Below are positions 37,018 to 46,618 of a stretch of DNA of 64,000 nt, piece after piece. Under the pieces are notes generated by a model. The model did no database searches, was not told the DNA's origin, and saw nothing but the letters and a program-made list of their open reading frames with translations. Position 1 is the stretch's first letter. Every line of letters begins with the position of its first letter. The DNA lies in NCBI GenBank assembly GCA_050699715.1, contig JBOHFR010000024.1, positions 3,575 to 67,574 of the forward strand, given 5' to 3'. A program made the position numbers and the translations under genes. The DNA is from GCA-003244245 sp050699715 (GTDB lineage Bacteria > Actinomycetota > Actinomycetes > Mycobacteriales > Pseudonocardiaceae).

Positions 37018-38262
37018 TTAGGTGAGTAGTAGGCACGCGTCCCAGTGGGCGAGCGGGGCGGTGTTGGTCCCGGCGGTGTGCAGAGCAAGAGCAATGCCTG
37101 CGTGTCCGTCGAGGAACTCAGTGTCCTCGGGTGCGCAGCAATGCTGGGTGAGCAGTCTCGCGGACAGGCGCGGCAGCTCGGCCGCGATGTCCGGGGTGTG
37201 GGCGTCGGAGGCCATGCGCCACGCGGTCTGGAACACCCCGGCCATGCCGTGGCACAGACCGCTGTCGACGATCCGGGCGAGCTGCGCGGGATCGCGCAGA
37301 CAGCCGAGCATCGCGGTCTCAGCCATCTGTTGCCGTGTGGTGTCGCCGGTGGCCAGGCCCGCGAGTTGGTGGGCGCGGGCCAGTCCGGGGGTGCCGTAGC
37401 ACCACGACGGCCGCCCGGGGGTGGGTTGTCGGAGGTGTCCGTTGTGGACATCGTCCACGGTGATGATCCCTGGCCACCACGGACCGTGGGGGTGCTGCTG
37501 TTGCCAAGCGTCGAGCCAGGTGCAGATCCGCGTGAGGGAGTCGGTGTGCCCGTCCACGACCACACCGCGCCACAGCGCCAGGGACAGCACTGCCAGGGGA
37601 CCAGCGATGCCGTGGGACATGCCGAAGTTCCCATGACCTGCCGGATAGTCGGGTGATGGGTGGCCGGTGGGGGCGAGGTCGGTCCACCAGCCGGGCAGCC
37701 CATCGGTACGGCCAGGCAGCGGTTCGGTCAGCTTGACGAGGTAGGACAGAACAGCCTTGGTGATGTCGTGGTGCGGGTTGCGTTGCAGGTGGTAGGTGCC
37801 GAGGCCGGCCAGCCCGCGGATGAGGTCGAACTCGGCCAGCGCGGGGCGGTCCCCACGCTCGATGCGCGCGCGGGCTTCCTCGAGGCGTCGGCGTGTCACA
37901 GCGGTGGTGGCCGCGTCGAGAGTGGCGAGGACGCGGGTGAGTTTTCCCGGCCGGTCGGCCGCCGCGTGGATGAGGAATGCCAGGGCCGGGGCACCGAAGA
38001 ACAGGCTCGCGTTGGGGCCGGCGCTGAGATCCTCGCGCACGGCGGCGGACAGCCAGGCGTGCGCGGTGCTCCAGTCACCGTGGCCAGCGTGAGCGCGTTC
38101 GACGTGGAGCAGAGCGATGCCCGCGGCTCCACCGGCCAGCGACTGCGGCCGGCGGCGACCACGGCCTGCGTCACTGTCTTCGGTGCGGATCGTGTGCGGG
38201 TCGGCCAGGCGGTCGGTGATGGCCCTAGCCGCGGCTAGCGCGTGCGGGTTGGGACGGCTCAC
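37018..38262 (-). CDS. lanC: Lanthipeptide synthetase C family cyclase (LanC)
   Basis: 414 residues from a GTG overlapping the lanB stop (GTGA). Zinc ligands are intact: Cys in RPSWCYGTPG, and Cys-His in GLCHGMAGVFQ. The general-acid His motif NFGMSHGIAGPLAVL is present. LanC closes thioether rings by adding Cys thiols to dehydroamino acids made by LanB. Translation is coupled to lanB. Confidence 0.92.
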   Translation of the reverse strand: MSRPNPHALAAARAITDRLADPHTIRTEDSDAGRGRRRPQSLAGGAAGIALLHVERAHAGHGDWSTAHAWLSAAVREDLSAGPNASLFFGAPALAFLIHAAADRPGKLTRVLATLDAATTAVTRRRLEEARARIERGDRPALAEFDLIRGLAGLGTYHLQRNPHHDITKAVLSYLVKLTEPLPGRTDGLPGWWTDLAPTGHPSPDYPAGHGNFGMSHGIAGPLAVLSLALWRGVVVDGHTDSLTRICTWLDAWQQQHPHGPWWPGIITVDDVHNGHLRQPTPGRPSWCYGTPGLARAHQLAGLATGDTTRQQMAETAMLGCLRDPAQLARIVDSGLCHGMAGVFQTAWRMASDAHTPDIAAELPRLSARLLTQHCCAPEDTEFLDGHAGIALALHTAGTNTAPLAHWDACLLLT

Positions 38263-41200
38263 GTGGCTCCTTGGAGTCGGACAGTCCAGCTCAGGGCGGC
38301 GGCGCGGGCCAGGCGGACGCAAGCCCGCTCGGTATCCGGACAGAGCCCGGTCATACGGACGTGGTGCAGGTGCAGCAGATCGAGCAGCACCACTTCCGGA
38401 GTGCTTTCGCCCGAGGCGACCAGCGTGTCACGGTAGGCGCCCAGTGCCGTGCGTCGCCTGGCCCACGTGGTCGCGATGTGGTCGCCTCCGGGTATCGCGC
38501 GCAGCGCCGCCCAGCCATCGTGCGGGTTCGCCAGGCGGATCGCTTGGTCGTGAACCTCCCGGTCAGGGGCCGGGATCGGGGCCTTGCTGACATGGTCGAC
38601 CAGCCAGCGCATGCCCTCACCGATACCTCCGGTGAAGGAGGTGGCCAGGTCGACCAGGCTCGCGGCGATGATGGCGTGCTGACGCGGGGCGTCGCCGCGA
38701 CCGGTGTACGTCAGCTGGGCGATCGCCGCAGCCGAGTCGGCGGCGAACACCGACTCCGCGACCGCCATCGCCGCGCCGCCGCCGAAGCGTCCGGTCTCCG
38801 GATAATAGGTGTCCAGCTGCACCCGCCCGACCAGGCCGAGACGTCGCAAGCCAGCCACCCAGGCACCGACCCGCCGCGCGGTCTCACCGAAGGCGTCCGC
38901 GCCGCGCAGCCGGATCCGCAGGCGCAGATGCGGCTCGGGATCCTCATACCGGATAAACCACCACTGCGGCCTGCTGTCCCATCCGGACAGCAGGTGGGGC
39001 AGATGGCGGGTGAGGACGGCGGTGTGCCGGTCCGGGTGCCCGTAGAGCTTCACGTACAGCCAGTCGCCGCTGCCGGGCAGGTGCCCATGCTCGCGGCTGA
39101 TCACCCGGCCCGACCAGGCCCGTGGGGGAACGGGCCGGGCTGTGGCGGCGAGCGGGATGACGATGTCGTGCGCCCGCCCGTCGATCCATCCGAACGCGCT
39201 GGGATCAGGCGCTTCACGCACGGTGGCGTGTCCGGAACGGTCCAGCTCGGCGCGCACTGCGTGGAGGTGGGCTGCTTCGTCCAGGTCCAGCCGGATCCGG
39301 CGATCGCCCTCACCGAAGTAGACCGCAGCGGGGATGCGGAACCGGCCCCGCCACGCGGACAGGCTGTTCACCCAGTCCCGCCACAAGGCCGCCGGGCCCG
39401 GCAGGCCGGTCGCGGACAGCGCCCAGGTGGCTGGGGAGAGGATCGAGCGCCGGTGGCGAACCCTAGGCAGGAAGGGCAATCGGCTGGCGGCCCCCCACGA
39501 GAACGGGGCGCACGCCGCGAGACGCGCGGTGCTGATCTCGCACAGGAAACGCAGCAGGGGATGGGCGTGGTTGGTGAGTTCCACGGCATTGAAGACCACC
39601 GGCTCCACCGGGCGCCGCTGGGACAGTGAGACCAGGTACAGTCGCTCCGCATCGGCGCTCACCGCCAAGTCGTCCAGCGGTATCACCTTGTTGCCGCAGG
39701 TGTGATGTTCGGCTAGGGCCAGCAGGTGCGGCAGTACCGCAGGGCTTCGGGTGACGTTCTCGGTACGAGCGTGGACGGCAGGACACGACAGTTGAACGGG
39801 TAGCGCATTCTCGCTCACCGTGGGCAGCCCGGTATACGTCCTGAACATCCGCTCACGATCGTCGGTGTCGAAGAGGGGGAGGAACCGTCCGGCCGTGGTC
39901 CCAGCCGCGCGGGACACCCCAGCGACGGCGAGCTCGAACTCGCCTCGGTTGAGGGCGTCCGGTGTCGGCGCATGGAGACGGAAGCGCAGTTCAGTGTGCG
40001 GCTGCGTGGCGACGTCCTGATCCGCCAGCTTCGCTATCGCCTCCTCGTCGAGAGTGACTTCGACGCTGTGATCCATCGCGGCTTTCTGCGCCAACTGCAA
40101 CAGCGCCACATCCCGCTCGGACAACCCAGGCACGGGCGGCGGCGTCAGGCGCGCATCCCGGTACCTGGCGGGAAACCCCAGTCCAGCGTCGGTGTGCAGG
40201 AGCTCTGGGATTGGGACCAGCGCGCCGATTCCATACCGTTCGAGGAACCTGGCGTGATAGTCCCGCCAAGCCGGGAAGCCGACGGGATACGGGGTCAGGC
40301 GCGCCAGAACCGCCGCCGTGGTCTCCGCTTCCCGCGCCACCGCGTGCGGCAGGACCAGCGCACAGTCGACTCGGAGGTCAACCGCGACCGGCCGCTCGGT
40401 CGTGAAGATGACCGCCATTTTCCGGGACGCGGAGGTTCTGAGTCCACGCTTCTCGGTGGGTGAGGACGCGCAGTTGTGCCGGGACAGGTCGACGTGGATG
40501 TCGCGAAGGTCGTGGAACAGTTGCGCCACCTGCGGTACCGCGTCGGCGCCCACCGAAGCCAACTTCTCGACGACATGGCCAAGGGGATCGGTGGCCGTCA
40601 TGGGCGGTCGCAGGCTGGTGACCAGGATCCGCCGCGTGACCAGCTCGGCCAGCATGCCCTCGATCACCGATTCCGGTGTCCCGGGGAAGTTAGCCGTCAG
40701 TTTGTCAGCCAGGTCGCTGACACGGATCGGCGACTCCGCGGCCTGGATGACGGTCTCGACTGCCCGGGTGTGCCGGACTGACACCTCCGCGGGCTCCGTT
40801 CGGCCCGATGTGGTGGGCTGCTGCTGGCAGCCCACCACGAGCCTCCCATCGCGGACGAACGCCAGGTTGTTCCGCACGACCGGCAGTCGACGCCGCAGCT
40901 CAGGGCACCGTTCCAGGCGCGTGATCGCACCCACCAGCCAGTCGGTATCCACCCGTGCCACGGCCAGGTGGTTCTCGCCGTCGCGCAGCTGGAGTTCGGG
41001 ACCAAAGCGGGCTGGCGCCACCCCGGCGAACAGACCAAACGGCGTCGCCCGGCTCGTCATCCGCAGCAAGTACCGCACCACCGACACCACCACGCGCCGC
41101 ACCTGGCGCGCCCGCTGCTCATGCCCGGCACACACCGCGCCAACCCGGCGGGCCAGCACCGGGCTGGCCACTTCGACCGCCGCCACGACCGCCTCGCACG

Positions 41201-41456
41201 CCCAGACCTGCTGCAGCCAGCATCGCCACCGCGCCACATCTTCACTCGTCGTGCCGGTGAGGTCCGGCCACGGAGGAACGTCCACCCCGGACGGCAGGGT
41301 GGCTACCCGCACGACGGCCGCATCCACGAACCTGTACAAACCGCACCACCCAGCACCGGGAGGGCCGGCCCGATGCCCAGGGGCTGCCGGAGCAATCCCT
41401 GGGTACCGACCCGACGGGTTGTCGGGATCAAACGATCTAGCAGCTGTTGCAGGCAC
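38259..41456 (-). CDS. lanB: Lanthipeptide dehydratase LanB, full length
   Basis: About 1,065 residues. The N-terminal dehydratase begins LYRFVDAAVVRVA, with conserved SRATPFGLFAGVAP and the Arg/Glu-rich VRHTRAVETV region. The C-terminal elimination domain starts near residue 798 (DWLYVKLYGHPDRH, WWFIRYEDPEPHLRLRIRL). It glutamylates Ser/Thr of the precursor using glutamyl-tRNA and eliminates glutamate. The start is uncertain: the GTG at 41456 overlaps the precursor's 3' end by 20 bases, and one extra T near LYRF removes the in-frame GTG used in the second copy. Confidence 0.9.
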   Translation of the reverse strand: MPATAARSFDPDNPSGRYPGIAPAAPGHRAGPPGAGWCGLYRFVDAAVVRVATLPSGVDVPPWPDLTGTTSEDVARWRCWLQQVWACEAVVAAVEVASPVLARRVGAVCAGHEQRARQVRRVVVSVVRYLLRMTSRATPFGLFAGVAPARFGPELQLRDGENHLAVARVDTDWLVGAITRLERCPELRRRLPVVRNNLAFVRDGRLVVGCQQQPTTSGRTEPAEVSVRHTRAVETVIQAAESPIRVSDLADKLTANFPGTPESVIEGMLAELVTRRILVTSLRPPMTATDPLGHVVEKLASVGADAVPQVAQLFHDLRDIHVDLSRHNCASSPTEKRGLRTSASRKMAVIFTTERPVAVDLRVDCALVLPHAVAREAETTAAVLARLTPYPVGFPAWRDYHARFLERYGIGALVPIPELLHTDAGLGFPARYRDARLTPPPVPGLSERDVALLQLAQKAAMDHSVEVTLDEEAIAKLADQDVATQPHTELRFRLHAPTPDALNRGEFELAVAGVSRAAGTTAGRFLPLFDTDDRERMFRTYTGLPTVSENALPVQLSCPAVHARTENVTRSPAVLPHLLALAEHHTCGNKVIPLDDLAVSADAERLYLVSLSQRRPVEPVVFNAVELTNHAHPLLRFLCEISTARLAACAPFSWGAASRLPFLPRVRHRRSILSPATWALSATGLPGPAALWRDWVNSLSAWRGRFRIPAAVYFGEGDRRIRLDLDEAAHLHAVRAELDRSGHATVREAPDPSAFGWIDGRAHDIVIPLAATARPVPPRAWSGRVISREHGHLPGSGDWLYVKLYGHPDRHTAVLTRHLPHLLSGWDSRPQWWFIRYEDPEPHLRLRIRLRGADAFGETARRVGAWVAGLRRLGLVGRVQLDTYYPETGRFGGGAAMAVAESVFAADSAAAIAQLTYTGRGDAPRQHAIIAASLVDLATSFTGGIGEGMRWLVDHVSKAPIPAPDREVHDQAIRLANPHDGWAALRAIPGGDHIATTWARRRTALGAYRDTLVASGESTPEVVLLDLLHLHHVRMTGLCPDTERACVRLARAAALSWTVRLQGAT

Positions 41457-41607
41457 TTTCGCAGGTGCTGCCGCAGTTATCGTCGGTGAGTCGCATCAGC
41501 TCTGCGATCACCGGACCGGATTCGACGATGCTGACATCGAGGTCGAAATCCGAGTCCACGATCGGTGTGACCGAGACCGCCGCCATCTGATCAATCTGAA
41601 CTTTCAC
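41437..41607 (-). CDS. FxLD family lanthipeptide precursor 1
   Basis: 56 residues from a GTG with AAGGAGGA upstream. The leader carries the FxLD box (SDFDLDVSIVES), then PVIAELMRLTDDN; the core end is CGSTCESACNSC with four Cys and several Ser/Thr for thioether rings. It lies between the methyltransferase and lanB. The second precursor at 46399 has the same architecture. Confidence 0.93.
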   Translation of the reverse strand: MKVQIDQMAAVSVTPIVDSDFDLDVSIVESGPVIAELMRLTDDNCGSTCESACNSC

Positions 41608-41671
41608 AGATTCCTCCTTCGTGGTAGTGCTACCTCCGAGAGCTCGTGCACTCGGCCAAAGGCGCCCGCTG

Positions 41672-42907
41672 TTAGGGCCAGGAGATGACGACTCTCGTGT
41701 GCTTCTTGTCGAGGACGAGAGCCCCCTCGGGAAGCTGATCATCGGGCGTACTTACCGGATAGGTCTCGATACGCGCGTTGAGGCTGCTGCCGTCCCAGGA
41801 CTGGACGTGCCCGACGACCTGGTGAGCGAGTTCCTCGGCATCCGGTCCGTGTCCGTAAACCCCGAACTCACACCTCTTCCTGTCCGGGGTGACTGGGCGC
41901 AGGCCGAGGTAGACAAAACTTCCCCCATTAACTGCGGTCGGCATACCCAGAGCCCAGGCATGGGCGACAACACCCCGAGCGACGGCCTCCTTCCTAGCCG
42001 TCAGGACACCGAAGGTCGGCAGAGACATGGCCAGCCACAGGTGAAGGCCATCGAACCGCCCCTCTTCACCGGACGTGACCCCGGACCATGCCTCCACCCT
42101 CGGCTGGGACAGGGCCTCACGCAGACGATCGGCATCAATCGCTTGGTCCGCATCGAGCCGAAGGCTGACCTCGTCTCCGTCGAGTGAAACCAGGCGCTCG
42201 ATGGGGGTGCCGACGCCCTGCATCGGCACGAAACTGCACAGTTCGTAGCCCTGGCTCACCATGCGATCCCCGTCGCGTTCGAACACCACTGAGCGGGTCA
42301 GGCCGCGCATTCGGAGCGGCACAACGATCCGCCCGCTCTCGGCAAGTTGATCGGTCCAGGCGGGCGGGATGTCCCACGCGCTGGTGGTGGCGATCACTCG
42401 GTCGTAAGGCGCGTAGTCTGGCACACCGCCGTCAGCGTCCGCCAACACCACGTTGACCTTCTCGTATCCCGCTGCCGACAGGCAACGCTGAGCACGGTTG
42501 ACCACGTCCTGGTCGATGTCGACTGTGGTGACCTGCCCGGTGTCGCCGACCAGCTCGGCGAGCAACGCCGCGTTATAGCCGCCCGATCCAATCTCCAGGA
42601 CCCGCATACCGGGTCCGAGCTGGGCCTGTTCCAGCATCATCGCTTGAATGTCCGGCGCGGACACCATGCTGATGGCCACGCCGCTCTCGTCCCGCTTGGT
42701 TTGCAGGATGGTCTTGACAGCGTAGGCCCTCTCCAGCGGCTCCCCCGGCGCGAACAGGTGCCGCGGCACGGCACGGAAGGCTTCATCGACCCGGTCACTG
42801 CGGATCGCCCTCATCTCACGCAAGTCAGCGATCATCGCCTCGCGTAACGCGTCAGCCTGCGTAGCCTCGTCGGCAGTGCTGACGTTCGTGTTTCGCAGTG
42901 TGCTCAT
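41672..42907 (-). CDS. Methyltransferase, FxLD system (PCMT-like)
   Basis: 411 residues. Protein-L-isoaspartate O-methyltransferase-like fold with PRHLFAP, the SAM loop VLEIGSGGYNAALLAELVGD and VTTVDIDQDV; a long C-terminal extension is specific to the FxLD group. In related lanthipeptide pathways such enzymes methylate Asp and trigger isoaspartate or imide formation, so Asp in the core (LTDD) is a plausible target. It is the first gene of the operon. The DNA immediately upstream is a decayed zinc-ribbon gene. Confidence 0.92.
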   Translation of the reverse strand: MSTLRNTNVSTADEATQADALREAMIADLREMRAIRSDRVDEAFRAVPRHLFAPGEPLERAYAVKTILQTKRDESGVAISMVSAPDIQAMMLEQAQLGPGMRVLEIGSGGYNAALLAELVGDTGQVTTVDIDQDVVNRAQRCLSAAGYEKVNVVLADADGGVPDYAPYDRVIATTSAWDIPPAWTDQLAESGRIVVPLRMRGLTRSVVFERDGDRMVSQGYELCSFVPMQGVGTPIERLVSLDGDEVSLRLDADQAIDADRLREALSQPRVEAWSGVTSGEEGRFDGLHLWLAMSLPTFGVLTARKEAVARGVVAHAWALGMPTAVNGGSFVYLGLRPVTPDRKRCEFGVYGHGPDAEELAHQVVGHVQSWDGSSLNARIETYPVSTPDDQLPEGALVLDKKHTRVVISWP

Positions 42908-43060
42908 CTGGTTACTCTTTCAGCCGTGGTTCAACGGGTCATGGACGGCCGGGGATCATCACAGGGGCCTCCTCGTCGTACTCGCCGCCAGCAGATGTGT
43001 CGCTCCAGCCGGCAGCGCATCCGGCTCCGCCACTACCCGGCCACGCTCGTTGTCCCGCTG
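42908..43060 (-). pseudogene. Zinc-ribbon/small-protein gene remnant
   Basis: Leftward DNA reading EYDEEAPVMIPGRP and the following CCATGACCCGTTGAACCACG aligns with the end of the zinc-ribbon gene and start of the small basic gene at 23977/23958. The ATG of the FxLD methyltransferase falls where the GTGACCACGTGG of the small gene would be. A stop replaces the third codon. Confidence 0.5.
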
Positions 43061-43270
43061 CATCACGTCTGATCGCCCCTCGCTACCCCGGTTCACGGTC
43101 TCCAGGCCCGCCCCGGCCGTGGTCGGCTGGGGAACTGCCGTCGACCAACCATCACCGCTCACCGGGGGTCAGCGCGGCGTTGTGGAGGAGCACTTGGAGC
43201 ACAAGGCACGACAACGGGTACGAACGCCGTTACCTTCAGCCCATGAACCTCATGATCGAGGAGCGGAATC

Positions 43271-44662
43271 ATGACCGACGTTCGCGACGTTCCCGCGACC
43301 CACTCCGCGCTGGAGTCCTATCTCGCCCGCTGCGGCTGGACTGCCGAGAATCTCGCCTACCACCTCAACGCCATGGCCAGGTCACTGAGTCTGCCAGAGA
43401 GAATGCATCCCAAGACGCCGAGCCGCTGGGTGCGCGCGAGACCTCCCCGCACCAGACCATGCCTGCCTCGCCAGCCTTGGCCGGGACTGGTGTGTGCGGT
43501 GCTGACCCGCAAGCTCGGCGAGCCCGTGACATTGGGCTCGTTGGGGTGGACCATCAGTAGCGGGTTGCTTTACGTTCCAGCCGACGACGGGTTGGAACAC
43601 GCCTGGGACCCGGCCGGTGCGCTCGCGTCCCTGTTCGAGGTCTTGGAGGCAGACGGGATGGACCGCAGGTACTTCCTCGCGATAACTGGGGTGCCGCTGA
43701 CCGCACTGGCGCATCAGTGGTTGCTCGATCCGGCCAGGGTGGCCGCGTCTGTGAAAGGGAAGCGGGTCGACACCCAGCTCGTCACCGATGTAGAACGGGT
43801 GGTCGAAGCCCGCCGGGGCATGGACGACGCGATCGGCGGCGGCGGGCTGATCCGGGCGCTGCGTGAGGACCTGCGCATCGTCACCGAACTGATCAGCAAT
43901 TCCAGCTACACCGAGCAACTGGGTGTTCGGCTGCACGTCGCCGCCGCCGAGCTGGCCCGGCTCGCCGGTTACCAGTCGGTGAAGGCTGGCCAGAACGCCG
44001 CCGCGCAGCGCTACTACGCGGCGGCGCTGCGATCGGCGCATGTGGCCGGAGACCGGGCGGTCGGAGCTAACGTGCTGGCTTTCATGTCCTTCCACTCGAT
44101 CTCGTCCGGTGATCCCCGCGATGCAATAGTCATGATCGACTCAGCGCTGCGGGGTGGTGAGCAGCTCACCCCGAAGGTCGCGGCCTACCTGCACTCCCGC
44201 CGCGCCCGTGCCGCCGCCTGCTGCGGCGACCTCGGCGCCTGGGACCGTTCCCGAGGCTTGTCCTTCGACCTGCTCGCCCAGTCCCGCCCGGATGACGAGC
44301 CTGCCTGTCTGTACTGGTTGGACGAAGCATTCCTCTACGGCAACGCGGGGGCCGGAGCGCTGGAGCTGGGCCGGGCTACAGACGCCGAGCGGTACAACCG
44401 GCTTGCCGTGGCGACGATCAAGCCCGAGCTGCAGATGGACCGGATGGAATACCTCGCGCAACTAGCCCGCTCTCGGGCCGCGATCGGCGAGGTCGAGCAC
44501 GCCTGCCAGGCCGCCGTGGAGGCAGCCATCGCCGTACGCCGCCAGGACTCTGCGTACACCCGCCAGCAACTCACCCGCTTCCGGGCCGACATCGCGTCAC
44601 ATGCATCCAGCCCTGCCGTGCAGGAGTTCGATACCAAATTCAAGAACCTACTCAGCGTATGA
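43271..44662 (+). CDS. HTH-TPR regulator
   Basis: 463 residues from ATG 43271. The N-terminal segment LESYLARCGWTAENLAYHLN and HPKTPSRWVR parallel the paralogue at 16305 (KTPYKWLRG), and MDRRYFLAITGVPLTAL precedes the repeats (AQRYYAAALRSAHVAGDRAV). It lies between the two FxLD gene sets and is divergent from the first methyltransferase, so it is a candidate regulator. Its 3' end abuts the truncated lanB2. Confidence 0.75.
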   Translation: MTDVRDVPATHSALESYLARCGWTAENLAYHLNAMARSLSLPERMHPKTPSRWVRARPPRTRPCLPRQPWPGLVCAVLTRKLGEPVTLGSLGWTISSGLLYVPADDGLEHAWDPAGALASLFEVLEADGMDRRYFLAITGVPLTALAHQWLLDPARVAASVKGKRVDTQLVTDVERVVEARRGMDDAIGGGGLIRALREDLRIVTELISNSSYTEQLGVRLHVAAAELARLAGYQSVKAGQNAAAQRYYAAALRSAHVAGDRAVGANVLAFMSFHSISSGDPRDAIVMIDSALRGGEQLTPKVAAYLHSRRARAAACCGDLGAWDRSRGLSFDLLAQSRPDDEPACLYWLDEAFLYGNAGAGALELGRATDAERYNRLAVATIKPELQMDRMEYLAQLARSRAAIGEVEHACQAAVEAAIAVRRQDSAYTRQQLTRFRADIASHASSPAVQEFDTKFKNLLSV

Positions 44663-46313
44663 CCCGTAGGGCCAGCAGGTGCGGCAGCACCGCGGGGTTT
44701 CGGGTGACGTTCTCGGTACGCGCGTGGGTGGCAGGACAGGACAGTTGAACGGGTAGCGCGTTCTCGCTCACCGTGGGCAGCCGGGTATACGTGCTGAACA
44801 TCCGCTCCCGGTCGTCGGTGTCGAAGAGGTCGAGGAACCGTTCGGTCGTGGTCCCGGCCGCCCGGGACACCCCCGTGATCGCGAGTTCGAACTCGCCCCG
44901 ATCGAGCGCGTCGAGTGTCGGCGCGTGAATACGGAACCGGAGCTCGGTGTGTGGCTGCGCCCGCGCAGTGATGGCCCCACCGACCGCCAAGTCCGCGATC
45001 ATCTTGTCGTCGAGGACGATCTCGGTGTTCTGCTGCAGCGCGGCGTTCTGCGCCAATGCCAGCAAGGCGGCATCGCGCGCGGACAGCCCCGGCCTGGACG
45101 GTGGTGTCACACGCGAGTCCCGGTACCCGGCGGGCAACCCGAGCCCGCTCTCGACGTTGAGTAGTTCGCCGACCGGGACGAGGGCGCGGAGTCCGTACCG
45201 TTCGAGGAACCTGCTGTGGTAGTTCTGCCAGGCCGGGGACCCGAAGAGGTTAGGTGCCAGCCTGACCAGGGCCGCCGCGGTCGTCTCCGCTTCCCGTGCC
45301 ACCGCGTGCGGCAGGACGACGCCGCAGTCGAGCCGCAGGTCCACCGTGACCAGTCGCTCGGCGCTGACGATGGCCGCCATCTTCCGGGCTGCACCGGCTC
45401 GCAGGTCACGTCGCAGCTTGGGCCGCGAGGCCGCACGGTTGTGGCGGATCAGATCGGTATGGATCTCGCGTAACGCGCCGAGCAGATCGGCAACCACGCC
45501 CACCGTGTCGGCTCTGGCCGCAGCCAACGCCTCGATGACATGCACCAGCGGATCGGTCGTCGTCATCGGGGAACGGAGGCTGGTGATGAGGATGCGCTGC
45601 GCCACCAACTCGGCCAGCATCCCGTTAATCACCGAGTCCGGCCGGTCCGGGAAATCGGTTGCCAGCTTGCCGGCTAGGTCGCCCAGACGGATCGGGGCCC
45701 CAGCGGCCTGCAGGACAGTCCGGACCGCCGCGGTGTGGCGGACCGACACCTCCACCGGCTCCGTCCCGGCTGCGGTACCAGCCTGCTGCTGCCAGCCCAC
45801 CACCAGCCTCTCGTCGCGGACGAACGCGAGGTTGTTCCGCACCACGAGCAACCGGTTCCGCAGCTCATGGCAAGTCTCCAGAAACCTGATCACCCCATCG
45901 AGCCATTCCGCGTCCACCCGTGCGACGGCGCGATGTCCGTCACCGAAACGCACCGCCGATCGGGAACCGACCCGGGCGGGCGCCACCCCCGCAAACAAGC
46001 CGAACGGCGTCGCCCGGCTGGTCGCCCGCTGCACGTACCGCGTGACCGACAGCGCGGCGCGTCGAACCTCACGCTCCCGCATCCGACGTCCGTCGCAGAC
46101 CTCCCGAACCCGGCGGGCCAACGCCGGGCTGGCCACCTCAACACTCGCCGCGAACCCCTCGGACGCCCAGACCTGCCGCAGCCAGCGACACCACCCCGCC
46201 ACCTGCTCATCCGTGTCGCCGGTCAAGTCCGGCCACGGCAGGACATCCACCCCGGACGGCAGGGCAGCCACCCGCACGACCGCCGCATCGACGAACCGGT
46301 ACAATCGCACCAC
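44652..46313 (-). CDS. Lanthipeptide dehydratase LanB2, C-terminally truncated
   Basis: 553 residues from GTG 46313 (VVRLYRFVDAAVVRVAALPS). It closely follows LanB1 through SRATPFGLFAGVAP to NPAVLPHLLAL, then ends RVIR where DNA identity with lanB1 breaks at about 44672. It lacks the end of the glutamylation domain and the whole elimination domain, and no lanC follows. The break coincides with the 3' end of the HTH-TPR gene. Probably inactive alone. Confidence 0.85.
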   Translation of the reverse strand: MVRLYRFVDAAVVRVAALPSGVDVLPWPDLTGDTDEQVAGWCRWLRQVWASEGFAASVEVASPALARRVREVCDGRRMREREVRRAALSVTRYVQRATSRATPFGLFAGVAPARVGSRSAVRFGDGHRAVARVDAEWLDGVIRFLETCHELRNRLLVVRNNLAFVRDERLVVGWQQQAGTAAGTEPVEVSVRHTAAVRTVLQAAGAPIRLGDLAGKLATDFPDRPDSVINGMLAELVAQRILITSLRSPMTTTDPLVHVIEALAAARADTVGVVADLLGALREIHTDLIRHNRAASRPKLRRDLRAGAARKMAAIVSAERLVTVDLRLDCGVVLPHAVAREAETTAAALVRLAPNLFGSPAWQNYHSRFLERYGLRALVPVGELLNVESGLGLPAGYRDSRVTPPSRPGLSARDAALLALAQNAALQQNTEIVLDDKMIADLAVGGAITARAQPHTELRFRIHAPTLDALDRGEFELAITGVSRAAGTTTERFLDLFDTDDRERMFSTYTRLPTVSENALPVQLSCPATHARTENVTRNPAVLPHLLALRVIR

Positions 46314-46398
46314 CCCCAAGACTGGGAAAGTTCTGATCCGGTGCCCCGAGGTTGCGCCGCTAGCCCTGGGGCACCAACAGGTCGTCGGGATTAGTGCT

Positions 46399-46569
46399 CT
46401 AGCAGCTATTGCAGGCGCTTTCGCAGGTCTGGCCGCAGCCATCGTCGGTAAGCCGCATCAGCTCGTCGACGACCGGACCGGATTCAACAATGCTCACGTC
46501 GAGGTCGAACTCTGAGTCCACCACCGGGCCGTCCGAAATTACTGCCATCTCATCCATTTTAATAGTCAC
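46399..46569 (-). CDS. FxLD family lanthipeptide precursor 2
   Basis: 56 residues from GTG, RBS AAGGAGGA. Leader SEFDLDVSIVES with FxLD box, then PVVDELMRLTDDG and CGQTCESACNSC. It differs from precursor 1 mainly in the N-terminal leader and at a few core positions (D/E, G/N, Q/S). It may be processed by the enzymes of cluster 1, since its own LanB is truncated. Confidence 0.93.
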   Translation of the reverse strand: MTIKMDEMAVISDGPVVDSEFDLDVSIVESGPVVDELMRLTDDGCGQTCESACNSC

Positions 46570-46618
46570 AGGTTCCTCCTTGTATGATGGTACTGTATCC
46601 GAGAACTCTCGCTATTGG

